Assembly: GCA_013178295.1 (NCBI GenBank)
Contig: JABLWW010000014.1
Span: forward strand, 62,001-126,000
Direction of reading: 5' to 3'
From: Anaerolineae bacterium
Lineage (GTDB): Bacteria; Chloroflexota; Anaerolineae; Anaerolineales; Anaerolineaceae
Length of the DNA stretch: 64,000 nt
The notes under the pieces are model-generated. The model did no database searches and had not been told where the DNA came from. It saw only the letters and a program-made list of their open reading frames with translations. Each line of letters opens with the position of its first letter. Position 1 is the first letter of the stretch. The position numbers and the translations under genes were made by a program. Below are positions 34,306 to 42,043 of the stretch, piece after piece.

Positions 34306-35112
34306 ATGTTACACGAAAACCCCCTGATGGCAGATATTGATGTTGATCATTGGAGAAATATGCAGCAGTTGCTGTTGGAATCATCCAAAACCAAGCGCAG
34401 AATTATCATTATTCATGAACAGGGCGAGATTCTGAAGTTTATCCATTCACAACGGCTGGAGATTGTCAAGCGTGTTGAGCGTGTGGATGATCCGCAAAAG
34501 ACTGCTGAAAAGGTGTATAAAGATAATGCCGCCATTACCGATTTTGTGATGGTGCTAGAGCGCAAAAGTGTTGAGCGCTACTTTGCCAAAGTTCAAGATT
34601 CGTGGACAGCCGCAGAGGATCTGGATGTCTATGTTCACCGCATGTTTGCCATGCTGGATGAGTACCCCGATGGCATTGTTACCTACCCGGGGCGCGCCCG
34701 TGTCAATCTCGGTTTACAGTGGCGGGTGGGTGCCAAGTACGAAAGCGTCCAAGAAGCCGTGCGCAGATTTGTCCCACCGCAGAGCACTGTCTTCTTTGGC
34801 ATTTTTGAGGGCAATCGCCTTTGGGCAAGCCTGTTGCTGGGTTTTGACGCCGAGAGGAAGATTGACATCATCACCACCGCCGATCCCAGCGAGCTTTCTC
34901 TAACGGGAGACTGGCAAGAGCAGTCGAAACAGTTGGTCGAGTGGGTCAACAAAAAATACCCACGCTGTGCGATTGGCGTCTTCACCAGTCTTGAGGATGC
35001 TAAACGCATTCTGAAAGATGAGGAGAAAATGAAACGGATTGCTGAAGCGCGCCAACGGGGCGGTCTGTTGATTGATCCACTGCCAGCAGTGCTGAGCGAG
35101 GCGCTGGGCTGA
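34306..35112 (+). CDS. Conserved-looking protein of unknown function
   Basis: 268 residues, no signal peptide and no membrane helix. I do not recognise the family. It looks alpha/beta: an N-terminal strand-helix unit (RRIIIIHEQGEILKFIHS), a charged helical stretch (50-110), and a C-terminal half with STVFFGIFEGNRLWASLLLGF and CAIGVFTSLEDAKRIL. A possible start is ATG 34306 after GAGGAGG. It lies 20 bp after the glycosidase gene and about 100 bp before the CUT2 binding protein. It belongs to the putative ATPase-kinase system block and has no counterpart in the other three importer operons of this window, which makes it a candidate accessory component. Confidence 0.75.
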   Translation: MLHENPLMADIDVDHWRNMQQLLLESSKTKRRIIIIHEQGEILKFIHSQRLEIVKRVERVDDPQKTAEKVYKDNAAITDFVMVLERKSVERYFAKVQDSWTAAEDLDVYVHRMFAMLDEYPDGIVTYPGRARVNLGLQWRVGAKYESVQEAVRRFVPPQSTVFFGIFEGNRLWASLLLGFDAERKIDIITTADPSELSLTGDWQEQSKQLVEWVNKKYPRCAIGVFTSLEDAKRILKDEEKMKRIAEARQRGGLLIDPLPAVLSEALG

Positions 35113-35156
35113 GGAGGGGACACCTTTTGTTTTGTCTCACAGGTAAAGTCATGCCA

Positions 35157-35180
35157 TACAATCAAACAGATGTCTGTTTG
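35157..35180 (+). promoter_or_regulatory. Possible promoter -10 with adjacent perfect dyad
   Basis: TACAAT (35157-35162) has a weak -35 TTGTCT at 19 bp. Directly after it lies caaacagatgtctgtttg (35163-35180), an inverted repeat with perfect 8-bp arms. It is a good operator candidate for the response regulator or another factor controlling the CUT2 genes. Confidence 0.5.
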
Positions 35181-35212
35181 AAATATACATAGTGAAGAAA
35201 GGAGAAATTGAG

Positions 35213-36490
35213 ATGAAAAGTAGATGGTTTTATATTGTGTTAGGTTTGACTTTGGTCTTGGGCTTGATGGGGACGGGTTGCACGCCTGCCCCCGCTGCCC
35301 CGCCAGCAGAGGCCCCCGCTGCTCCGCCAGCAGAAGCCCCCGCTGCCCCGCCTACCGAGGCGCCTGCTGCTCCGCCAGCAGAAGCCCCCGCTGCCCCGCC
35401 TACCGAGGCGCCTGCTGCTCCGCCAGCAGAAGCCCCTGCCGCTTTTGACCCTGTTGCCGCTCTGTCAGCGCTCGAAGGGCAAGTCTTTTCCACCGGGCCG
35501 CGCGGCGAGACCCCCACGGCTGCCAGCGAGGTAGCCCTCTCGGAGGAGGATCTGGCAAAAATCAAGGAAATGAAAGCCAAAGCCGCTATTGTCCTGCACT
35601 ACGCCGGCAATGACTGGTCCAGCGCTCAGGTGGCAGGGCTGAAAAGTCAGTTTGAGAAAATGGGAGTAGAAGTAGTGGCCGTAACTGATGCCGGCTTCAA
35701 GCCTGAAAAACAGGTGTCAGATATTGAGACTGTTCTGGCAATGAAACCCAACATCATCGTTTCTATTCCTACCGACCCGGTCGCGACGGCTTCCGCCTAT
35801 AAGAGCGCTGCGGACGCCGGCGTTAAGTTGGTCTTTATGGATAACGTTCCCAATGAAGTAGAGCAAGGCAAGGATTATGTCAGTGTCGTCTCTGCCGATA
35901 ATTATGGCAACGGCATTGCCGCGGCACATCTGATGGCGAAGAGCATCAACGGTGAAGGAAAAATTGGCGTGATCTATCACGAAGCTGATTTCTTTGTTAC
36001 CAAGCAGCGCTATCAGGCGTTCACCAAAACCATCAAAGATAATTACCCTGCTATCGAAATTGTCGAGGAGCAGGGCATCACCGGGCCAGATTTTGCTGGC
36101 GATGCGGAGAAAGCCGCCTCGGCGATGATGACTAAGCACTCCGACCTAAAGGGCATTTGGGCGGTTTGGGATGTGCCTGCTGAGGGGGTGATGGCGGCTG
36201 CCCGCGCCATGGGGCGCGATAAGGATTTGGTCATTACCACCATTGACCTTGGCTTGAACGTGGCGGTGGAAATTGCTAAAGATGGCATGGTCAAAGGGCT
36301 TGGCGCGCAGCGTCCGTTTGATCAGGGTGTTACCGAAGCTATATTGGCAGGCTACGGGCTGTTGGGTAAGGAAGCCCCTGCCTATGTGGCGCTGTACATG
36401 CTCCCAGTGGATAAGAACAACGTTCTGGAAGCGTGGAAGACGGTCTATCATTCCGATCCTCCTGCTGACCTTGTCAATGCGGCAAAGTGA
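35213..36490 (+). CDS. CUT2 sugar ABC transporter substrate-binding lipoprotein
   Basis: A 425-residue RbsB-type lipoprotein. The lipobox MGTGC gives C23; the spacer to about residue 80 consists of repeats of APAAPPAE and APAAPPTE encoded by a 48-bp tandem repeat. The ligand-binding domain starts near residue 120 (KAAIVLHYAGNDWSSAQVAG) and shows VSIPTDPVATASAYKSAADAG and FMDNVP. ATG 35213 has AAAGGAG upstream; a GTG at 35192 is in frame but precedes that site. It delivers substrate to the importer encoded at 36587 and 38092. Confidence 0.92.
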   Translation: MKSRWFYIVLGLTLVLGLMGTGCTPAPAAPPAEAPAAPPAEAPAAPPTEAPAAPPAEAPAAPPTEAPAAPPAEAPAAFDPVAALSALEGQVFSTGPRGETPTAASEVALSEEDLAKIKEMKAKAAIVLHYAGNDWSSAQVAGLKSQFEKMGVEVVAVTDAGFKPEKQVSDIETVLAMKPNIIVSIPTDPVATASAYKSAADAGVKLVFMDNVPNEVEQGKDYVSVVSADNYGNGIAAAHLMAKSINGEGKIGVIYHEADFFVTKQRYQAFTKTIKDNYPAIEIVEEQGITGPDFAGDAEKAASAMMTKHSDLKGIWAVWDVPAEGVMAAARAMGRDKDLVITTIDLGLNVAVEIAKDGMVKGLGAQRPFDQGVTEAILAGYGLLGKEAPAYVALYMLPVDKNNVLEAWKTVYHSDPPADLVNAAK

Positions 36491-36586
36491 TTTTTTTTGA
36501 CAGGCTCTGTTTCTCCCCGGCGGGGCAACCCGCTGGGGAGAACGACCGGTGTATTCCCAGATAGGTGTGGAAAGGTTCCCAACAAG

Positions 36587-38095
36587 ATGAGACCGATTGT
36601 CGCCGCTATGCGGGGAATCGTTAAAGAGTTTAATCATATTCGAGTGCTGGATCAGGTACATTTTGAACTGCAGCAGGGTGAGATTCATGCTTTGCTCGGG
36701 GAAAATGGAGCAGGCAAATCAACCCTGATGAAGATATTGCGAGGTGTTTATTACCCCGAAGAAGGCGAAATTTTGATTGGAGGAAAGCCCGTGCGGTTGC
36801 GTTCGGCGCAAGATGCGCGCGCCAACGGGGTTGCAATGGTCTTTCAGGAATTTAGTCTGGTGCCTTCTTTGACAGTCGCCCAAAATATCTTTCTGACACG
36901 CGAATCGCGCAGCCGATTGGGGCTGATTGACGACCGTCGCGATAAAAAAAGAGCGACAGCGTTGCTACGGGAAATGGGGGTGGAGTTGGATCCGGGACTG
37001 CGGGTGGAACAATTGAGCACGGGCTATCGCCAGCTCACCGAGATTGTTGCCGCTCTCTCACAGGATGCGCAGATTCTTATCCTTGATGAACCGACTGCTT
37101 CCTTGACCCATACTGAAACGATGGCGCTTTTCAGCCTTTTGCGCAGACTCAGGGAGCGCGGTATCTCCATCATTTATATCTCGCACCGTATGGAAGAGGT
37201 CTTTCAGATTGCGGACCGCGTAACTGTGTTGCGGGATGGTAAAAATATTATTACCGAAGATATCCAAAACTTAACCATTCAACAGGTCATTGAGTATATT
37301 CTTGGACGCAAGGCAAACGACGAAGTCCCTCGCTCTGCATTCCAGCATGAGCCCGGCTACGTTCCTTTGCTTGAGGTAGTGCGTATGAACTGCGGCAGGG
37401 GTGTGCGGGATGTCAGCTTTCGTCTATATTCTGGTGAAGTGCTGGGCATTGCCGGGTTGATGGGTAGTGGCAGAACTGAACTGGCTCAAACGCTGTTTGG
37501 CATTACCCCGCCGCAGTCGGGTGAGATCTACGTGCGGGGAAAGAGAGTTGTCATTGCCAGTCCCGAAGACAGCATGAGGGCGCGCATGGCGTTTATTCCC
37601 GAAGACCGGCGTCAGCAAGGGTTAATTACCATGCATACCATCAAGGATAATTTTGAGCTTCCATTGGTGGTTTTAGGCAGATTGGCAAAGCGAAAAATAT
37701 GGGTGGATGACCGTCGCTCTGCTAGCCTTGCCGAGACCTACGTACAGCAGCTCAAGGTGCGCACTGATTCAATCTACAAAGAAGTGCGTTTGCTCTCGGG
37801 AGGCAACCAGCAAAAAATTGTTATCGCCAAGTGGCTCAGTACCGACCCCGATATTCTCATTATGGATGAGCCAACTGCTGGTGTGGATATTGGTACGAAA
37901 ACGGAGATCCTGGAGTGTGTACGGCAATTGGCAAATAAAGGCAAGGGCGTGCTCATCATCTCTTCTGAATTGCAGGAACTGCTCGCGGTCAGCGATCGTA
38001 TAATTATCCTCAAAGAGGGCAGCATCGTGCAGGAAATGCAGCGCAGTGACATTCAAAGCGAACAGCAACTACATCATATTCTTCAGGGAGCGTGA
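36587..38095 (+). CDS. CUT2 sugar ABC transporter ATPase (RbsA/XylG type, tandem domains)
   Basis: A 502-residue tandem ATPase. The first domain has Walker A GENGAGKST (38-46), VFQEFSLVP, signature LSTGYRQLTEIVAAL and Walker B LILDEPTASL with switch ISHRMEE, all intact. The second has GLMGSGRTE and LSGGNQQK with IMDEPTAGVD. The start at ATG 36587 has AAAGG 11 nt upstream; the open frame begins at 36497 inside intergenic sequence. It overlaps the permease start by 4 nt (GTGA). Its first domain is the closest relative in this window of the sensor ATPase domain at 29322, especially around GYRQ versus EYRQ. Confidence 0.94.
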   Translation: MRPIVAAMRGIVKEFNHIRVLDQVHFELQQGEIHALLGENGAGKSTLMKILRGVYYPEEGEILIGGKPVRLRSAQDARANGVAMVFQEFSLVPSLTVAQNIFLTRESRSRLGLIDDRRDKKRATALLREMGVELDPGLRVEQLSTGYRQLTEIVAALSQDAQILILDEPTASLTHTETMALFSLLRRLRERGISIIYISHRMEEVFQIADRVTVLRDGKNIITEDIQNLTIQQVIEYILGRKANDEVPRSAFQHEPGYVPLLEVVRMNCGRGVRDVSFRLYSGEVLGIAGLMGSGRTELAQTLFGITPPQSGEIYVRGKRVVIASPEDSMRARMAFIPEDRRQQGLITMHTIKDNFELPLVVLGRLAKRKIWVDDRRSASLAETYVQQLKVRTDSIYKEVRLLSGGNQQKIVIAKWLSTDPDILIMDEPTAGVDIGTKTEILECVRQLANKGKGVLIISSELQELLAVSDRIIILKEGSIVQEMQRSDIQSEQQLHHILQGA

Positions 38096-39099
38096 AACCA
38101 GTGATTGAAAAAACTTCTTCCGACAACCATCCCCCTGTTTCCATTTCTGCCGCTTTTACTCATTTTTTCAGGCGGTTTTATTGGCGGGATTACGTTGTTT
38201 ATATGACCTTTGTAGTCATCTTTGCCATCTTTGCGGTGGCGTTGTATCCCAGTGGCTTTCTCAATCCCAACAATCTGCTCAATATTTTGAGACAAACCGC
38301 TACCATCTCGGTGATGGCAGTGGCAATGACCTTTGTACTGGCGGCGGCAGAGATTGACCTTTCGGTTGGTGCGGTGGCGGGTTTGGCTTCGGTAGTCACC
38401 GCAATGAGCATTGCCAGGTATGGTATTGTTGCTGGCGTTGTGGCGGGTTTGACCACAGGGCTTTTGGTGGGGTTGATAAATGGTTTTTTGGCAACTCGCA
38501 TTGGTATCCCCTCGTTTTTGGTAACATTGGGAATGCAAGGGATTGCGACTGGCACCGCCATGTGGGTAACACAAACTGCCCCTATCCCCATTGCTAACCA
38601 AATGTACACCTACATCTTTGGCTCCGGAAACGTTGGCCCCATCCCAACTTTGTTTATCTGGACTCTGGCAGTTTTCCTAACGGGGCATTTATGTCTCAAA
38701 GCAACACCGTTTGGACGCCAGGTACTCGCCACTGGCGGCAACGAGACAGCGGCAAGGTACAGTGGCATCAACACCAAAAAGATCAAGTACATTACCTTTG
38801 TGGTCATGAGCATGATTGCTGCTCTGGCAGGGATGCTATATGCTGGACGTCTCCATTCGGGGCGATTTCAGTGGGGGCAGGGGGATGAGCTATCGGTGAT
38901 TGCGGCGGTGGTTTTGGGGGGTACCAGTCTGTTTGGCGGGAAAGGATCTGTAATTGGCACCATCATCGGAGCAATTTTGATTGGTCTGATCAACAATGGT
39001 CTGATACTGATGGGTTTGGAAGCAAGCCAGCAGATGATTGTACGCGGCGCCATCATCATTTTTGCGGTGGCGCTGACCGGCAGAAAGGCGCAAAGCTAG
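38092..39099 (+). CDS. CUT2 sugar ABC transporter permease (RbsC type)
   Basis: A 335-residue membrane permease with about eight to ten helices. Family motifs are VMAVAMTFVLAAAEIDLSVGAV and AAVVLGGTSLFGGKGSVIGT. It starts at a GTG inside the ATPase stop. It is the only permease of this system, so the channel should be a homodimer. That leaves two identical docking sites, normally filled by the RbsA tandem ATPase. The sensor ATPase-kinase at 29322 could in principle compete for such a site. Confidence 0.93.
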   Translation: MKPVIEKTSSDNHPPVSISAAFTHFFRRFYWRDYVVYMTFVVIFAIFAVALYPSGFLNPNNLLNILRQTATISVMAVAMTFVLAAAEIDLSVGAVAGLASVVTAMSIARYGIVAGVVAGLTTGLLVGLINGFLATRIGIPSFLVTLGMQGIATGTAMWVTQTAPIPIANQMYTYIFGSGNVGPIPTLFIWTLAVFLTGHLCLKATPFGRQVLATGGNETAARYSGINTKKIKYITFVVMSMIAALAGMLYAGRLHSGRFQWGQGDELSVIAAVVLGGTSLFGGKGSVIGTIIGAILIGLINNGLILMGLEASQQMIVRGAIIIFAVALTGRKAQS

Positions 39100-39140
39100 G
39101 GCAGAGGGTTTGGGGAGGAGGTGCCGCCGCATTTTGGCTA

Positions 39141-40748
39141 CTATGGGGCGGCAAGAGATGTGTCTCCTGCCGCCCCATAGTCCCGCCGCTGGTCGGGGGG
39201 CGGCAGGTCGGGGTGGCGGTAGGTGATTTCTCCGCCCTTGATGGTGCACAGCACGCTGATATCCTTGATGTGCCCCGGCGGCACGCTGAGCGGGTCTTCC
39301 GCCAGGATGGTAACGTCCCCCAGCTTGTCCAGCGTCAGACTGCCTTTGCGATGTTCCTCAAAGGCGATCTCTGCGCCGTTGATGGTAAACATCTCCAGCG
39401 CCTGGTGGGGAGAGATGCGCTGGCTGGGGTTGGAGTGGTTGACGGCGGCATGGATGCCCAGCAGCGGGCTGAGCGGGGTGACCGGGCTGTCGGATCCGCC
39501 CGCCACCAGCAGCCCGCCTGCGATCAGCTCGGCGATGGGGTCCATCAGCAGGCTGCGCTCGACGCCCAGCAGTTCGGGATAGCCGTCGTCGTGCGGCCAA
39601 AAGTAGTTGAACGGCGGCTGGATGGAAACCATCACCCCAAGGCGGCGCGCCTTTTGGGTGAGCGGAGGGTTGGAGACCTCCCAGTGTTCAATGCGGTGGC
39701 GTTTGGGGCGCTGCGGCAGACGCTGCTGCACGGCTTCGACTGCCCGCAGTGCCTGGGCAACGGCGGCGTCGCCCACGGCGTGCATGCTGACCTGCATCCC
39801 GCAGCTCTGCGCTTCAAAAATCATCTCGGTCAGTTCTTCATCGGAGAAGTACAAACAGCCGCTGGTGGTTGGGTCTTGCAGATAGGGCTGGGTGAGGGCG
39901 GCGGTCATCTGGCTGCCGATGTCGCCATCCAGCCCGCTGGCGCCGCACCCGCCGATGCGCGGCAGACCGAGCGCTTCAACTTCTTCCACCGAGCGCGTCT
40001 GCGGGTAAAAGACCACCCGCACCGGCAGTTCTTCCAGCAGGGGCAGCACCTCGGCAATAAACGGCGGGTCGTCCATGGCGTGCAGGGTGGTGATTCCGGC
40101 TTCGGCGGCTTGACGGGCGGCGCGGCGCGCCAGTTCGCTGTAGCCGATCTGACGGGTGAATGCCTCTTCGAAGGTATCGCGCCAGGCGGCGTTTGCCTGC
40201 GCCAGCAGCACCCCGTTGGGGTTGCCAGCCGCGTCGCGCTGGATGCCGGGTGTGTCTGCGGGGATGGCGGCGCGCTGCAGCGCCATGCTGTTGAGCACCG
40301 AACTGTGCCCGGTGCGGTGGACGATGACCAGCGGGTTGGCGGGGGCGATCAGGTCAAGCTCCTGCAGGGTGGGGTAGCGCTTTTCGCGCACGTGCCCGTC
40401 GTCATACTGGGTGCAGTAGATCAGCTCGCCGCGCGCTGCGGCTGCTACCGCCTGCTGGATGCGGTCAAGCGTCTCCACCACGCTGGGGATGTCGGTCAGG
40501 TCAACGCTGCTGGCGATCAGCCCGCTGTGCGCCAGATGGGCGTGCGAATCGATCAGCCCCGGCAGTACGGTTGCCCCGGCGGCGTCAATGTGCGGCAGCC
40601 GGTCGGGGATAGTTTCCTTGATTTGCCGCCACCAGCCCACCGCCACGATATATCCCTGATAGATGACCAGCGCATCGGCCGCGGGGCGGCGTGGATCCAT
40701 GCTGTGGATGTTGGCGTTGTAGATTGCCAGCGAACCTTTCGGGAACAT
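39141..40748 (-). CDS. Amidohydrolase family protein (YtcJ/amidohydrolase 3 type)
   Basis: A 535-residue metal-dependent hydrolase. The N-terminal beta-sandwich is followed by the metal motif HAH in LPGLIDSHAHLAHSG (69-71), later His residues (VIVHRTGHSS, SMHAVGDAAV, HRIEHWEVS) and the Asp of GGSDSPVTPLSPL. The length matches the family. SD AGGAGAG precedes the ATG. The last ~20 residues (DLPPPDQRRD and onward) are encoded by the direct repeat at 39160-39207, so the original C-terminus may have been shorter or different. The substrate is unknown; relatives act on formamides and N-substituted amides. Confidence 0.9.
   Translation of the reverse strand: MFPKGSLAIYNANIHSMDPRRPAADALVIYQGYIVAVGWWRQIKETIPDRLPHIDAAGATVLPGLIDSHAHLAHSGLIASSVDLTDIPSVVETLDRIQQAVAAAARGELIYCTQYDDGHVREKRYPTLQELDLIAPANPLVIVHRTGHSSVLNSMALQRAAIPADTPGIQRDAAGNPNGVLLAQANAAWRDTFEEAFTRQIGYSELARRAARQAAEAGITTLHAMDDPPFIAEVLPLLEELPVRVVFYPQTRSVEEVEALGLPRIGGCGASGLDGDIGSQMTAALTQPYLQDPTTSGCLYFSDEELTEMIFEAQSCGMQVSMHAVGDAAVAQALRAVEAVQQRLPQRPKRHRIEHWEVSNPPLTQKARRLGVMVSIQPPFNYFWPHDDGYPELLGVERSLLMDPIAELIAGGLLVAGGSDSPVTPLSPLLGIHAAVNHSNPSQRISPHQALEMFTINGAEIAFEEHRKGSLTLDKLGDVTILAEDPLSVPPGHIKDISVLCTIKGGEITYRHPDLPPPDQRRDYGAAGDTSLAAP
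39160..39207 (+). repeat. Direct repeat family 2, right copy (candidate island boundary)
   Basis: 46 of 48 bp identical to 29248-29295, same orientation. An additional 12-bp hairpin (tatggggcggca / tgccgccccata, 39142-39179) overlaps its left part. It overlaps the 3' end of the amidohydrolase gene and lies 60 bp after the end of the CUT2 permease gene. Confidence 0.85.
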
Positions 40749-40848
40749 TTTCTCTCCTGTATTTGAACCAGTGTTCCCCCGGGCACAAGGCGGGGAGGAA
40801 ATGCCGCAGCGATGTATTTTGTTAAAAAGCGTAGCGGGTTTGCGCGTC

Positions 40849-41880
40849 TCATTCGGAAGAGGCGCAGCGAAACCCTAAATTGCCATACCAGTAGACCGGC
40901 ACGGAGCGGTAGCGGATGGAGGCGCGGATCCACCAGATGCCGTTGCTCCACGGGCCGCCGCGCCAGATGTGCTCGTCGCTCATCTCGTCCATGTTCTCAC
41001 GCCCGTCGTTGGGGTCGTAGGGGTAGGGGCGCACCAGCGTGCTGGTCCATTCCCACACATTGCCCGACATGTTGAGCGCGCCGTAGGGGCTGGCGCCCTT
41101 GGGGAAGGCGTCCACCGGGGCGGTTTCGGGATAGCCGTCGTCATAGTTGGGGTTGGCGTGCGTCTTGGGGCAGTTGATGTCGCAGAAGTTGACCAGTTCG
41201 CCGGTGGGCGGTTCGTTGCCCCATGGGTAGCGGCGCCCATCGGTGCCGCGGGCGGCTTTTTCCCATTCGGCTTCGGTGGGCAGCCTTCTGCCAGCCCATT
41301 CGCAGTATTTGCGCGCCGTGAACCAGGTAACATACAGCACGGGGTAGTTGTCGAATTCGGGGTTACCGTAGTACCACTCGCGGGTGTAGGAGCGGGTGTA
41401 GTTGGGCGGGTCGCAAACGCCGTCGGCGACGCATTTGGCAAACTGGGCGTTGGAGACCTCGTATTTGTCAATCCAAAAGCCGGGCAGCGAGTAGGTGAAC
41501 TGCGGAATTTCGGGGTAGGCGCGTCCGCCTTCTTCGGTTTGCTTGGCGTCGGGGTCGTTGCTGCCCATGATAAACTCGCCAGCCGGGACATAGACCTGCA
41601 CCATGCCGTCCTTTGGCGAGGTGCGCGTGGCGCCGGGCGGGGGTTCAGTCGGCTCGGCGGTGGGGGTGGGTGAGGGCTCGGCCGTGGGCGGCTGGGTCGG
41701 CTCGGCGGGGGGCGGCTGGGTTGGCTCGGCGGCGGTGGGGGAGACGGGTGGCGCTTCTTCGGCGGCGGGGGCGGCAGGCGGCTGTGCCACTGCCGAGGGA
41801 GAAGAACAGGCTGCCAGCACGATCACCGGCAGCGTGAGCAGACACAACGATAATAATACACCTTTATGAAAAGCTTTCAT
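40849..41880 (-). CDS. Surface lipoprotein with formylglycine-generating-enzyme (SUMF1) fold
   Basis: A 343-residue lipoprotein. Lipobox VLAAC gives C25. A Pro/Thr/Glu spacer follows to about 95, then an FGE-sulfatase domain: GEFIMGSNDPDAK, FWIDKYEVSNAQFAKCV, YPVLYVTWFTARKYCEWAGRRLPTEAEWEKAARG in pieces, NMSGNVWEWTS and the C-terminal LGFRCASS. Several Cys are present but I cannot assign the copper-binding Cys pair of true FGEs. Many bacterial members are ligand-binding or kinase-associated rather than enzymes. I chose ATG 41880; ATG 41886 is two codons earlier. The gene is monocistronic, with a possible extended -10 (TGGTAGAAT, minus strand) at 41948-41956. Function unknown. Confidence 0.85.
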   Translation of the reverse strand: MKAFHKGVLLSLCLLTLPVIVLAACSSPSAVAQPPAAPAAEEAPPVSPTAAEPTQPPPAEPTQPPTAEPSPTPTAEPTEPPPGATRTSPKDGMVQVYVPAGEFIMGSNDPDAKQTEEGGRAYPEIPQFTYSLPGFWIDKYEVSNAQFAKCVADGVCDPPNYTRSYTREWYYGNPEFDNYPVLYVTWFTARKYCEWAGRRLPTEAEWEKAARGTDGRRYPWGNEPPTGELVNFCDINCPKTHANPNYDDGYPETAPVDAFPKGASPYGALNMSGNVWEWTSTLVRPYPYDPNDGRENMDEMSDEHIWRGGPWSNGIWWIRASIRYRSVPVYWYGNLGFRCASSE

Positions 41881-42043
41881 TGCCATTGACCTTCGTTCTG
41901 CACAGATGGTTGCTGCGGGGGATACGCCCCACAGGCAACAAGAAGCAATTCTACCACATTTTGCGCTTGGAGAGGTTAACAAGCGCTGTGCTCACAATGT
42001 GCAGAATGCCCGCTGTGCGGGGGTCGGCGTTTGTGCGTCTGCG

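Noticed and set aside
35285-35440. CRISPR-like regular repeats
   Set aside because: The regular spacing arises from a tandem repeat encoding the Ala/Pro/Glu tether of a lipoprotein; there are no unique spacers or cas genes.
29248-39207. Classical transposon or integrative element
   Set aside because: No transposase, integrase, inverted terminal repeats of an IS type or tRNA gene is visible; only direct repeats and a composition change support mobility, so it is listed as a candidate island and not as a mobile element.
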